Shown here: positions 7,835 through 16,455 of the stretch, piece by piece | Numbering within the stretch: position 1 is the stretch's first letter | Layout of the letters: every line of letters starts with the position of its first letter | From: DATEPR01 sp036279295 | Lineage (GTDB): Bacteria > Actinomycetota > Actinomycetes > Mycobacteriales > Pseudonocardiaceae | Length of the DNA: 43,393 nucleotides | Direction of reading: 5' to 3' | Assembly (NCBI GenBank): GCA_036279295.1 | Contig: DASUJK010000061.1 | Span: 1-43,393 of the forward strand | Notes under the pieces: generated by a model | Told to the model about the DNA's origin: nothing | The model's database searches: none | The model's input: only the letters and a program-made list of their open reading frames with translations | Translations under genes and position numbers: made by a program

Positions 7835-10800
7835 GTGGCTGACGAGGCACTGACCGGTTTCGCGCCGGCGACCAGGGAATGGTTCGCAGGCGCCTTCGCC
7901 ACGCCCACCGACGCCCAGCGCGGCGCGTGGCAGGCCATCGCGGCCGGTGACCACGCCCTGGTCGTCGCGCCGACCGGCTCCGGCAAGACGCTGGCCGCCT
8001 TCCTGTCCGCCCTGGACACGCTGGCCACCGAACCACCACCCGAGGAGCCGCGACGGCGCTGCCGGGTGCTGTACGTGTCACCGCTCAAGGCCCTGGCGGT
8101 GGACGTGGAACGCAACCTGCGCGCACCGCTGGCAGGCATCAGGGCCGCCGCCCACCGGCTGGGCGAACCGGAGCCGGCCACCACCGTCGGCATGCGCACC
8201 GGGGACACCCCGGCCGACGTGCGCAGGGCGTTCGCCAGGACCCCGCCGGACATCCTGGTGACCACGCCGGAATCACTGTTCCTGCTGCTCACCTCGGCTG
8301 CCCGGGAGTCGCTGCGCGGTGTGCGCACGGTGATCGTGGACGAGGTGCACGCGGTGGCCGGCACGAAACGCGGCGCCCACCTCGCGCTGTCCCTGGAGCG
8401 GCTGGACGCGCTGCTCGAACAGCCCGCCCAGCGGATCGGCCTGTCCGCGACGGTCCGGCCGGTCGAGGAGGTCAGCACCTTCCTGGCCGGTGGCCGGCCG
8501 GTCACCGTGGTGCAGCCGAAGAACACGAAGACCGTGCAGGTCAGCGTGCAGGTGCCGGTCGAGGACATGTCGCGGCTCGGTGAGCCGGTCAGCCAGGACG
8601 GTGGCGGCGAGGTGTCCGGGTCGGCGGCCGGACCGGAGCGGCGCTCGTCGATCTGGCCCGCCGTCGAGGATCGCATCCTCGGCCTGGTCCGGCAGCACCG
8701 CTCGACCATCGTGTTCACCAACTCGCGACGGCTGGCCGAGCGGCTGACCGCCCGGCTGAACGAACTGGCCGCCCAGCCCGAGGAAGTGCTGGACCTGGAC
8801 CGGTTCCCCGCCGAGGCGGTCGGTCAGTCCGGCATCGCCTACGGCGCTCCGCCCGTGCTGGCCAGAGCCCACCACGGCTCGATGTCCCGCGAGCAGCGGA
8901 CCGGTGTCGAGGAGGACCTGAAGTCGGGCCGGCTGCCGTGTGTCGTGGCCACGTCGTCGCTGGAACTGGGCATCGACATGGGTGCCGTGGACCTGGTGAT
9001 CCAGGTGGAGGCACCGCCGACGGTGGCGTCCGGCCTGCAGCGGGTCGGCCGGGCCGGGCACCAGGTGGGCGCGGTGTCCAAGGGTGTCGTCTTCCCGAAG
9101 TTCCGGGGTGACCTGGTGTCCTGCGCTGTGGTGGCCGAGCGGATGTCGGCCGGTTCGATCGAGGCCCTGCGCTACCCGCGCAACCCACTGGACGTGCTGG
9201 CCCAGCAGATCGTGGCGATGGTGGCCATCCAGCCGTGGACGGTGACCGATCTGGCGAACCTGGTGCGCGGGGCGGCACCGTTCGCGGCGCTGCCGGAGTC
9301 GGCGCTGGACGCCGTGCTGGACATGCTGTCCGGCCGCTACCCGAGCGAGGAGTTCGGCGAGCTGCGGCCGAGGATCACGTGGGACCGGATCAGCGGTGAG
9401 CTGCGGGGCAGGCCGGGGACGCAGCGGCTGGCGGTCACGTCCGGCGGCACGATCCCGGATCGTGGCCTGTTCACCGTGATGACCCCGCCGGACGAGAGCG
9501 GCCACGGCTCCCGGGTGGGTGAGCTGGACGAGGAGATGGTCTACGAGTCACGGGTCGGTGACGTGTTCCTGCTCGGCACGTCGTCCTGGCGGGTCGAGGA
9601 CATCACCCACGATCGGGTGATCGTCACCCCGGCGCCGGGCCAGGCGGCTCGGATGCCGTTCTGGAAGGGTGACGCGGTCGGCCGCCCGCTGGAGCTGGGC
9701 CGGGCGCTGGGCAAGTTCGTCCGCGAGGTGGGTGCCGCGACCGAACCGAAGGCACGGGAACGGGCTGCCGCCGCCGGGCTGGACGAGTGGGCGACGGACA
9801 ACCTGTTGGCCTACCTGGCCGAGCAGCGTGCCGCCACCCGGCACGTACCGGACGACCGGACGATCGTCGTGGAGCGGTTCCGGGACGAGCTGGGCGACTG
9901 GCGGCTGGTCGTGCACTCGCCGTTCGGCGCGCAGGTGAACGGCCCGTGGGCGCTGGTGCTGACCGCTCGGTTGCAGGAACTGCGCGGGATCGACGTGCAG
10001 GTGGCGCACTCCGACGACGGCATCGTGGTCCGGCTGCCGGACACGTTGGACGAGCAGGGCACCCAACGGCCGCCGACCGCCGACGAGGTGCTACTGGACC
10101 CGGACGAGGTGGAACAGGTGGTGGTCGCCGAGGTCGGCGGGTCCGCCCTGTTCGCGGCCCGGTTCCGGGAATGCGCCGCCAGGTCGCTGCTGCTCCCCCG
10201 GCGTGACCCGCGTCGGCGGACTCCCCTGTGGCAGCAGCGGCAGCGCAGCGCCCAGCTGCTGTCGGTGGCCAGCCGGTACGAGCGGTTTCCCGTGGTGCTG
10301 GAAGCGATGCGGGAGTGCATTCAGGACGTCTACGACGTGCCTGGGCTGCGCGAGCTGATGGCCGATGTCCGCGCCCGCAAGGTGCGGGTGGTCGAGGTGG
10401 AAACCCAGGCGGCATCGCCGTTCGCGCGCAGCCTGCTGTTCGGCTACGTCGCGATGTTCCTGTACGAGGCGGACACTCCACTGGCCGAACGCCGGGCTGC
10501 CGCGCTGTCGCTGGATTCCGCGCTGCTGGCCGAGCTGCTCGGCGCGGAGGCGATCCGCGAGCTGATCGACCCGGAGGTGCTGGCCGAGATCGAGGCCGAC
10601 CTGCAACGGCTGTCCGACGGTCGGCGGGTGCGGGACCTGGAGGGTGCCGCGGACCTGTTGCGGTTCCTCGGTGATCTCACCACGGCCGAAGCGGAGGCCC
10701 GTGGGGTCGAGCCCGCCTGGCTGACCGAGCTGGTCGCGCAGCGCAGGGTGATCGCGGTCAGGATCGCCGGCCAGGACCGGTGGGCGGGCATCGAGGACGC

Positions 10801-12463
10801 CGGCAAGCTGCGGGACGCGTTGGGCACCGCGCTGCCGGTCGGGTTGCCGGACGCCTTCGTCGAGCCGGTGGCCGATCCGCTCGGCGACCTGCTCACCCGG
10901 TACGCGCGCGCCAGAGGGCCGTTCACGGCGGCCGAGGCCGCTGAACGGTTCGGCATCGGCGTCGCCGTGGTGACGTCGGTGCTGGAGCGGATGGCCGGCA
11001 CCGGTCGGCTGGTGCGCGGCGAACTGCGGCCGACCCCGGACGACCGGCCGGGCGCGAGCGGCATGGAGTTCTGCGACGCCGGGGTGCTGCGCAGGCTGCG
11101 CCGGGCGTCGCTGGCCCGGTTGCGGGCGGAGGTCGAGCCGGTGGAGAAGGCCGCGCTGGGCCGGTTCCTGCCGTCCTGGCACGGGATCGGGCCGCGCTCG
11201 GGCCGGCTGTTCTCGGCGCCCACACCGGACGACGTGCTGAACGTGGTGGAGCAACTGGCGGGCGCCCCGCTGCCGGCCAGTGCCGTCGAGTCGCTGATCC
11301 TGCCGGCCCGGCTGCCCGGCTACTCGCCCGCGCTGCTGGACGAGTTGACCACCGCGGGCGAGGTCACCTGGACCGGTTGCGGTGCGCTGGCCGGTGGTGA
11401 CGGCTGGATCGCGTTGGCGCCAACGGATGTGGCCGAGCTGCTGCTGCCGGACATCGAGACGGTGCCGGAGAGCCCCCTGCACAACGCGATCGTGTCGGCG
11501 CTGCAGGGCGGCGCGCTGTTCTTCCGGCAGCTGGCCGACCGGGCGGGTGCCGCGCTGGTCGCCGAAGGCGAGCGGATACCGCAGGACGAGGCGCTGATCG
11601 TCGCGCTGTGGGAACTGGTGTGGGCCGGCCTGGCCACCAACGACACCCTGGCTCCGCTGCGCTCCCTGGTGTCGGGCAAGGGCGCGGCACACAAGCCACG
11701 GCGGTCGGCGCCACGCGGCCGCTACGCGTCGATGCGCGCGCCGACGATGCGGGCGGCGCACGTCCGGATGCCCAGCCGGACCGGTCCGGCGACAGTGGCC
11801 GGCCGGTGGTCGCTCGCTGTGCCACGGGAGACCGAGCCGACCCGACGGGCGCACGCTCGGGCCGAGGCTTTCCTGGAACGGCACGGGGTGTTGACCCGGG
11901 GCGCGTTGGACACCGAACGGGTCACCGGCGGCTTCAGCGGGGTCTACCGGGTGCTGCGGGCGATGGAGGAGTCCGGCCAGGTGGTGCGCGGCTACGTCGT
12001 GGAAGGGCTTGGCGCGGCACAGTTCGCGGCCCGGGGCGCGGTGGACCGGCTACGTGCGGCGTCCCGGCCCGGCGGCCCGGACCCGGGTCAGCAGGTGCCG
12101 GTCGTGGTGCTGGCGGCCGCCGATCCGGCCCAGCCCTACGGTGCCGCGCTGGACTGGCCGGCCGCGATCGGTGAGACGAAGCACCGGCCGGGCCGCAAGG
12201 CAGGTGCGCTGGTGGTGTTGGTGGACGGGAAACCGGTGCTGTACGTGGAACGTGGCGGCCGGTCACTGTTGTCCTTCACCGAGGACGACGCGGCCCTGCG
12301 GATGGCGGCCGAGGGGTTGGCCAAGGCAGTGCACGACGGCTGGCTCGGCGACCTGGCCGTGCAGCGGGCCGACGGCGAGGCAGCACTCACCTCGCGGCTG
12401 GCGGAAGTATTGCGGGACGCCGGTTTCCGTGCCACACCGCGAGGCCTTCGGTTGCGTGCGTGA
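7835..12463 (+). CDS. lhr: Lhr-type large ATP-dependent helicase
   Basis: Superfamily 2 DNA helicase (3'-5', RNA:DNA unwinding in characterised mycobacterial Lhr), 1542 aa, the normal full length. Visible motifs: Walker A VVAPTGSGKT (43-52), SPLKALAVD (Ia), TTPESL, DEVH (169-172), LGLSATVRP-type motif III (about 202-210), and motif VI QRVGRAGHQ at about residue 404. Residues beyond about 850 are the long C-terminal domain including WH-like and Lhr-CTD segments (ASPFARSLLFGYVAMFLYE; DALIVALWELVWAGLATNDT). The GTG at 7835 starts the conserved N-terminus (TGFAPATREWFAGAF). In many actinobacteria lhr is followed by a nei-type DNA glycosylase; here it is not, and a hairpin plus convergent genes follow. 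Confidence 0.93.
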   Translation: MADEALTGFAPATREWFAGAFATPTDAQRGAWQAIAAGDHALVVAPTGSGKTLAAFLSALDTLATEPPPEEPRRRCRVLYVSPLKALAVDVERNLRAPLAGIRAAAHRLGEPEPATTVGMRTGDTPADVRRAFARTPPDILVTTPESLFLLLTSAARESLRGVRTVIVDEVHAVAGTKRGAHLALSLERLDALLEQPAQRIGLSATVRPVEEVSTFLAGGRPVTVVQPKNTKTVQVSVQVPVEDMSRLGEPVSQDGGGEVSGSAAGPERRSSIWPAVEDRILGLVRQHRSTIVFTNSRRLAERLTARLNELAAQPEEVLDLDRFPAEAVGQSGIAYGAPPVLARAHHGSMSREQRTGVEEDLKSGRLPCVVATSSLELGIDMGAVDLVIQVEAPPTVASGLQRVGRAGHQVGAVSKGVVFPKFRGDLVSCAVVAERMSAGSIEALRYPRNPLDVLAQQIVAMVAIQPWTVTDLANLVRGAAPFAALPESALDAVLDMLSGRYPSEEFGELRPRITWDRISGELRGRPGTQRLAVTSGGTIPDRGLFTVMTPPDESGHGSRVGELDEEMVYESRVGDVFLLGTSSWRVEDITHDRVIVTPAPGQAARMPFWKGDAVGRPLELGRALGKFVREVGAATEPKARERAAAAGLDEWATDNLLAYLAEQRAATRHVPDDRTIVVERFRDELGDWRLVVHSPFGAQVNGPWALVLTARLQELRGIDVQVAHSDDGIVVRLPDTLDEQGTQRPPTADEVLLDPDEVEQVVVAEVGGSALFAARFRECAARSLLLPRRDPRRRTPLWQQRQRSAQLLSVASRYERFPVVLEAMRECIQDVYDVPGLRELMADVRARKVRVVEVETQAASPFARSLLFGYVAMFLYEADTPLAERRAAALSLDSALLAELLGAEAIRELIDPEVLAEIEADLQRLSDGRRVRDLEGAADLLRFLGDLTTAEAEARGVEPAWLTELVAQRRVIAVRIAGQDRWAGIEDAGKLRDALGTALPVGLPDAFVEPVADPLGDLLTRYARARGPFTAAEAAERFGIGVAVVTSVLERMAGTGRLVRGELRPTPDDRPGASGMEFCDAGVLRRLRRASLARLRAEVEPVEKAALGRFLPSWHGIGPRSGRLFSAPTPDDVLNVVEQLAGAPLPASAVESLILPARLPGYSPALLDELTTAGEVTWTGCGALAGGDGWIALAPTDVAELLLPDIETVPESPLHNAIVSALQGGALFFRQLADRAGAALVAEGERIPQDEALIVALWELVWAGLATNDTLAPLRSLVSGKGAAHKPRRSAPRGRYASMRAPTMRAAHVRMPSRTGPATVAGRWSLAVPRETEPTRRAHARAEAFLERHGVLTRGALDTERVTGGFSGVYRVLRAMEESGQVVRGYVVEGLGAAQFAARGAVDRLRAASRPGGPDPGQQVPVVVLAAADPAQPYGAALDWPAAIGETKHRPGRKAGALVVLVDGKPVLYVERGGRSLLSFTEDDAALRMAAEGLAKAVHDGWLGDLAVQRADGEAALTSRLAEVLRDAGFRATPRGLRLRA

Positions 12464-12675
12464 GCTGCCGCGCAATGTCCCTTTCCGTGTCATCCGCGCC
12501 GACGGGTGGCATTCCGTCGGCATCCGAACCACGATGGAAACAGGACCTTTACAAAGGGCGCAAGGAGACAGTCCGACCGAACGGAACGAAACGCCATCGA
12601 CCCACAAGGCCATGGCTGCCGAGATCCGTTCCCCGTGCTACTGCGGCGGGTGAGCACACACCCGTAAGCAGGAGG

Positions 12676-12722
12676 CCGGGCCGTCGTGACTACCTTCCCG
12701 GGTTCAGGTCACGACGGTCCGG
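12676..12722. terminator. long stem-loop between lhr and the peptide gene
   Basis: Inverted repeat CCGGGCCGTCGTGAC (12676-12690) and GTCACGACGGTCCGG (12708-12722), a 15-bp stem with a single G-T pair and a 17-nt loop. It lies 26 nt beyond the stop of the leftward peptide gene and about 210 nt beyond the lhr stop. There is no T tract on either side; a bidirectional terminator or mRNA 3'-end stabiliser is most likely. Confidence 0.55.
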
Positions 12723-12748
12723 TACTGCTGCCGACGTGCCGGCGGTGT

Positions 12749-12919
12749 TCAGCCGCCGATCCAGATGGCTCCGTTCGGGGAGCCCGCGACAGGTGTCGGC
12801 ATGGGCGGAGGGAGACTGGTGTCTGCTACGGACGTTCCGTTTCCGAGAACCAGGGTGCCGGCAACGAGGCACCCGGCAACAATGGTGCGCGCTGTCCATC
12901 GGACAAGGTTTTTGGACAT
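12749..12919 (-). CDS. small secreted peptide, candidate signal peptide of the adjacent TPR regulator
   Basis: 56-aa ORF with a good Shine-Dalgarno (GGGAG, 6-7 nt before the ATG at 12919). The N-terminus is a textbook Sec signal peptide: basic n-region (MSKNLVRWTAR), hydrophobic core (TIVAGCLVAGTLVLG) and a signal peptidase I-like site SVA/DTS after residue 32. The predicted exported piece is 24 residues, Pro-rich at first and ending in GSPNGAIWIGG. The gene lies 149 bp downstream of the XRE/NB-ARC/TPR regulator on the same strand, and a copy of the same inverted repeat found before the regulator sits in that gap. By analogy with Firmicute RRNPP systems (TPR regulator followed by an exported peptide) it could encode a signalling peptide. 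This function is inference; no family is recognised. Confidence 0.68.
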   Translation of the reverse strand: MSKNLVRWTARTIVAGCLVAGTLVLGNGTSVADTSLPPPMPTPVAGSPNGAIWIGG

Positions 12920-13037
12920 GAACCACTCCCTCTGTCCACGGGTGGGGACGGATTCGTGACGCTGCGAGTGCCGGACGATCGGCCAGCGTTCTTCAGTGTG
13001 CAGCAACGATTGCACGAAACCTAGCCGCCGCGGGCTA

Positions 13038-13048
13038 TTGACTTTCAA
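13038..13048. promoter_or_regulatory. palindromic candidate operator/promoter of the peptide gene
   Basis: TTGACTTTCAA, a perfect TTGA-N3-TCAA inverted repeat, lies between regulator stop and peptide start. On the minus strand its TTGAAA half can act as a -35, with TAGGTT 19 bp further as a weak -10. A 10/11 copy lies before the regulator itself (15414-15424). Confidence 0.5.
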
Positions 13049-13068
13049 GGGGGTGCCGTTGTCCGGCC

Positions 13069-15396
13069 TCAACCCACGCCGGCGTCGACCCCGGAGAGCC
13101 TGGCGCGGACCTGCGCGGCCAGCACCGGGTTGACCTCCTCGTAGAGCACGAGCGCGTGCTGCCACGAATCCCGAGCGAGCGCACCGGATCCGTTGCCGGA
13201 CAGCGCGAGCCCCAAGTTATCCAGACCACGTGCTTCCCCGGCCCGGTCACCAAGGCTTCGGAACATCAGTACCGCGCGCAGGTGGCAGTCCACCGCTGCC
13301 TCGTAGTCCTCGATCGCCTGATGCGCACCGCCCATGCTGACCAGGGTCTCAGCCTGACCCAACTGGTCGCCGATGCCGACCAACGCGGCCAGCGCCCGCT
13401 GATAACAGTCAACGGCTTCACCGAGTTGGCCCAGCGCCAGATGTGCGTTGCCGAGGTTGTTCAGCGCCTGGCCTTCGCCGCACTGGTCGCCCATCTGCCG
13501 GAACAGCATGATCGCCCGGTCGTGGTGGGCGGCGGCGGTGCCGAACTCGCCCCGCTCGGCGAGCAGCAAGCCGAGGTTGTTGGACACGGCCGCCTCGCCC
13601 CACACGTCGCCGATCTCCTTGCGCAGCAACAGCGCCTGACACAGCAACGTGTGCGCGTGGTCCGGTCGGCCGGTGTTCGCGTTGGCGATGCCCATGTTGT
13701 TCAGCGCGATCGCCTGACCGAGCAGGTCACCGGTGGCCCGCGCGGACGCCAGCGCGACCTGATGGGTGTCGATCATGTCGGCCCACCTGTTGCGCAGCGC
13801 CAGGTAGCCCCACAGCGCGGTGGGCAGCCGCCACGCCAGGTCGTGCATCCGCCGATCGGCGGCATCCCGGGTAAGTTGCACGATCGTCGCTCGTTCGGCC
13901 TCGGACCAGGCCATCGCACTGCCGTAGTCGGCGAACTCAAGCGGGGGCGCCGTGGTCGTGGTGTCCAGCGACTGGCGCCTGCGCTGCGGCATCAGCGTCC
14001 GGTCCGCGGCATCGACGGTGTGCAGGTACCAGGTGAGCAGTCGGCGCAGCGCTTCGTCCCTGGTGGCGTCGGAATCCTCCACCCGCACCCGTTCGGCCGC
14101 GTAGAGCCGGACCAGCTCGTGCAGCCGGTAGCCGTCGACACCGCTCTCCTCGACCAGGTGGACCGCCGCCAGGCTGTCCAGCAGCTTGCGGGTGTACGAG
14201 GTGTTCGTGCCCAGCAGCGCGGCCGCGGCCGGCACGCTGGGCTCCAGGCCCGGGAACAGTCCGAGCAATCGGAACAGTCGTGCGGCTGGCTCCGGCAGCG
14301 CCCGGTACGACCAGGAGAACACCCCGCCGACGGCAGCGGCGTCGTCTCCGGCGACGGACAGCACGTCCAGCCGGTCGCGTTCGGAGCGCAGTTCGGCCAC
14401 CAGGTCGGCCAGCGGCCGCCCTGGCCTGCTCGCTGCCCGGTCGGCGACGATGCGCAGCGCGAGCGGCAGGTTGGCGCAGGTGGCGACGAGTTCGGCCGCC
14501 GCCTCCGGCTCCGCGGCCACCCTGATCTCGCCGATGATGCCACCCAGCAGGGCCATTGCCTCCCTGGCCGGCAGGCCACCGAGGCCCAGCCTGCGGGCGG
14601 CGTGCCGGACGACCAGGCCGGACAGGCGAGCCCTGCTGGTCACCAGCACCAGGCAGCCTGCCGAGCCGGGCAGCAGCGGCTCGATCTGGTCGGCGTCGCT
14701 GGCGTCGTCCAGCACCAGCAGCATGCGCTTGCCGTCCATCAGACTCCGGAACAACGCGGAACGATCGGCATCATCCTGCGGAACGGCGTCCGGAGCCACA
14801 CCGAGTGCACGCAGGAATCCCGCAAGGATATCCGACGGGCTAGCCGGTACTCCGGTCGGGTGATAGCCGCGAAGATCCGCGAACAATGCGCCATCAGGAA
14901 ATCGGGGCCGCAGTTTGTGTGCCCAGTGCAAGGCGAGCGTGGTTTTGCCGATGCCGCCAAGACCTTCGATCATCACGATCAGCATGCCACCCGGTGCGCG
15001 GCCGGCGAGCATCGTATCCAACTGGCCGATTTCGTAATTCCGGCCGGCAAAATCCGCCACCGCGGCCGGCAGCTGAGCGGGTCGCTGGAAGGTGTCACGG
15101 CGCGTGGTTGCCTTGGTGGATCGGGGAACACCAGTTCCCGAACCGGTACTGGGAGCTGCGATGAGCATGCGCAGCAGGCTGCCGTCGGCGCCCAGCGCCT
15201 GATCACAGCCGCGCGCCAACTGGACGGTGGGTGGCTTGTCGCCGTTCTCGACCTTGCTCAGGTATCCCTTGCTGTAATGCACACGGGTGGAAAGGTCGGC
15301 GAGCGAAAGACCGTGCTCGGTGCGGAGGGTACGCAGACGTTCCCCGAATGCTCGGGAAGAAACGCCGGTTTTGCCGGCGGCCCGCGACTCTTCCAC
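13069..15396 (-). CDS. XRE-HTH / NB-ARC / TPR signal-transduction regulator
   Basis: STAND-type transcriptional regulator of 775 aa, cytoplasmic. Domains in order: XRE helix-turn-helix (about 16-70; LRTLRTEHGLSLADLSTRV, YLSKVENG); linker; NB-ARC ATPase with Walker A GLGGIGKTT (145-153), Walker B LLVLDD (226-231), LVTSR (251-255) and the GxP motif (NLPLALRI, 309-316); a winged-helix region with RLHELVRLYAAER (424-436); and about five TPR repeats of 40-residue period (about 536-760, e.g. ALNNLGNAHLALGQLGEAVDCYQRAL). It resembles AfsR-like regulators but has XRE in place of the SARP DNA-binding domain. The GTG at 15396 has AGGAGG 11 nt upstream. The inverted repeat TTGACTTTCAG overlaps its leader, suggesting autoregulation. 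The TPR array could bind a peptide such as the product of 12749-12919. Confidence 0.9.
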   Translation of the reverse strand: MEESRAAGKTGVSSRAFGERLRTLRTEHGLSLADLSTRVHYSKGYLSKVENGDKPPTVQLARGCDQALGADGSLLRMLIAAPSTGSGTGVPRSTKATTRRDTFQRPAQLPAAVADFAGRNYEIGQLDTMLAGRAPGGMLIVMIEGLGGIGKTTLALHWAHKLRPRFPDGALFADLRGYHPTGVPASPSDILAGFLRALGVAPDAVPQDDADRSALFRSLMDGKRMLLVLDDASDADQIEPLLPGSAGCLVLVTSRARLSGLVVRHAARRLGLGGLPAREAMALLGGIIGEIRVAAEPEAAAELVATCANLPLALRIVADRAASRPGRPLADLVAELRSERDRLDVLSVAGDDAAAVGGVFSWSYRALPEPAARLFRLLGLFPGLEPSVPAAAALLGTNTSYTRKLLDSLAAVHLVEESGVDGYRLHELVRLYAAERVRVEDSDATRDEALRRLLTWYLHTVDAADRTLMPQRRRQSLDTTTTAPPLEFADYGSAMAWSEAERATIVQLTRDAADRRMHDLAWRLPTALWGYLALRNRWADMIDTHQVALASARATGDLLGQAIALNNMGIANANTGRPDHAHTLLCQALLLRKEIGDVWGEAAVSNNLGLLLAERGEFGTAAAHHDRAIMLFRQMGDQCGEGQALNNLGNAHLALGQLGEAVDCYQRALAALVGIGDQLGQAETLVSMGGAHQAIEDYEAAVDCHLRAVLMFRSLGDRAGEARGLDNLGLALSGNGSGALARDSWQHALVLYEEVNPVLAAQVRARLSGVDAGVG

Positions 15397-15705
15397 CCCG
15401 ACGCGGCCTCCTTTTGACTTTCAGAACGACGGCTCACGTTACCCAGGCGCCAGCCGAACCGAAGGGTCCAAACAGAGCAACGGCGACTGTGAAAAGCGCA
15501 CCTACCTGCGTATATGTATTCGGCCGGTCGCACAGTGCTACCACCAGTCGGACGAACCGGGCACGCCGCGCGACGCATGCCCGTTTCCCTGTTTCCCATT
15601 CCGGCACGGGAGACGGGCAACGCCTCGACGCGCGGATACCCGGCGCCAAGGCTCGAAACCATCGATTGACGACATCGATGGACCTGGGCCCGGGAGGGAT
15701 CCGAC
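15397..15705. other. divergent intergenic region, regulator/MerR
   Basis: 309 bp between the leftward TPR regulator and the rightward MerR gene. Besides the operator at 15414-15424 it holds an A/T-rich spot (TATATGTATT, 15511-15520), which could supply a -10 in either direction: CTGTGA is 18 bp before TATATG on the plus strand. No RNA gene or small ORF with a Shine-Dalgarno is seen. Confidence 0.4.
15414..15424. promoter_or_regulatory. candidate operator in the leader of the NB-ARC/TPR regulator
   Basis: TTGACTTTCAG, 10 of 11 identical to the perfect repeat at 13038-13048, placed 18 bp before the regulator GTG and just upstream of its AGGAGG. The copy number of two, one before each gene of the pair, suggests binding by the XRE domain. 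Confidence 0.5.
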
Positions 15706-16455
15706 ATGCCGCAACGCGGTGTTCAGACAGCAGACCCATACGCAGCCGTAACGGACACCGACGGCGGCTACACCGTGGAGCAGTTGTCGAGGAAGGTCGG
15801 CATGTCGCCGCGCAACATCCGAGCCCACCAGGCCCGGAAGCTGCTGCCGCCGCCGGTCCGGCGCGGCAGGGTGGCGTACTACGACGAGTCACACGTCCGC
15901 AGGTTGGAGACGATCAAGGGCCTCCAGCGCCAGGGCTTCAACCTGGTGTCGATCGAGGCGATGCTGGGCACTCATCGCAGCGAGCGTGGCGGCGCGACGC
16001 TGGAAATGCTGATCGGCAGGGTGGAGACCGATCACCCGGCGCTGCTCTACGCACTGACCAGGCACGGCGTGGTCGGCCGGACGGATGACGGCGTCGTCCG
16101 GGTCGTTCGGCCGCGGGCGCTGCTGTCCGCACTGGAGCTGCACCGGATCGGCCTGCCGCCGATCGCGGCGCTGCGGCTGCTGTCCGAACTGCTGGACAGC
16201 ACCCAGTCGGCCACCCAGCACCTGGTCGAGGCGGCCGGCACGCGGCTGCTCGCGTTGCGGCCGGGCACCCAGGACGGCACCCGCAGGTCGGTGGACGCGC
16301 TGGACGCCGACGCCGCCGCGCTGAGCCAGGGGCTGGTGAACGTGCTTGCCGAGGTGTTGCGGATCGCCGTGGAGAACCGGGCCCGCACGGCCCTGCCCCA
16401 GCTGCTGTCGGATGCCGATGACGATCAGCTTGGCGACATCACCGGATCTCGGTAG
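15706..16455 (+). CDS. MerR-family transcriptional regulator
   Basis: DNA-binding activator/repressor, 249 aa. The N-terminal winged helix at residues 22-88 carries MerR signatures: YTVEQLSRKVGMSPRNIRAHQARKLL, then RRGRVAYYDESHVRRLETIKGLQRQGFNLVSIEAML. The remaining about 160 residues are a helical effector region without recognised cysteines, so no metal or thiol sensing is apparent. The tyrosine normal in 'IRYYE' is replaced by IRAHQ, a known actinobacterial variant. The ATG at 15706 has GGGAGGG 8 nt upstream. It is convergent with, and overlaps by 17 bp, the orphan domain gene that follows. Confidence 0.88.
   Translation: MPQRGVQTADPYAAVTDTDGGYTVEQLSRKVGMSPRNIRAHQARKLLPPPVRRGRVAYYDESHVRRLETIKGLQRQGFNLVSIEAMLGTHRSERGGATLEMLIGRVETDHPALLYALTRHGVVGRTDDGVVRVVRPRALLSALELHRIGLPPIAALRLLSELLDSTQSATQHLVEAAGTRLLALRPGTQDGTRRSVDALDADAAALSQGLVNVLAEVLRIAVENRARTALPQLLSDADDDQLGDITGSR

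Noticed and set aside
10091..11884. Long minus-strand frame opposite lhr
   Set aside because: Gln/Arg/His-rich shadow of Lhr third-position GC bias, with no recognisable domain.
12464..12748. Possible nei-type DNA glycosylase expected after lhr, or an RNA gene
   Set aside because: The 285-bp gap holds only a stem-loop; no glycosylase motif or tRNA-like fold was seen.
13156..15417. 753-codon open frame on the plus strand opposite the NB-ARC/TPR regulator
   Set aside because: Arg/Gln/Val-rich antisense shadow of a high-GC gene; no domain is recognisable and the opposite strand has clear HTH, Walker and TPR motifs.
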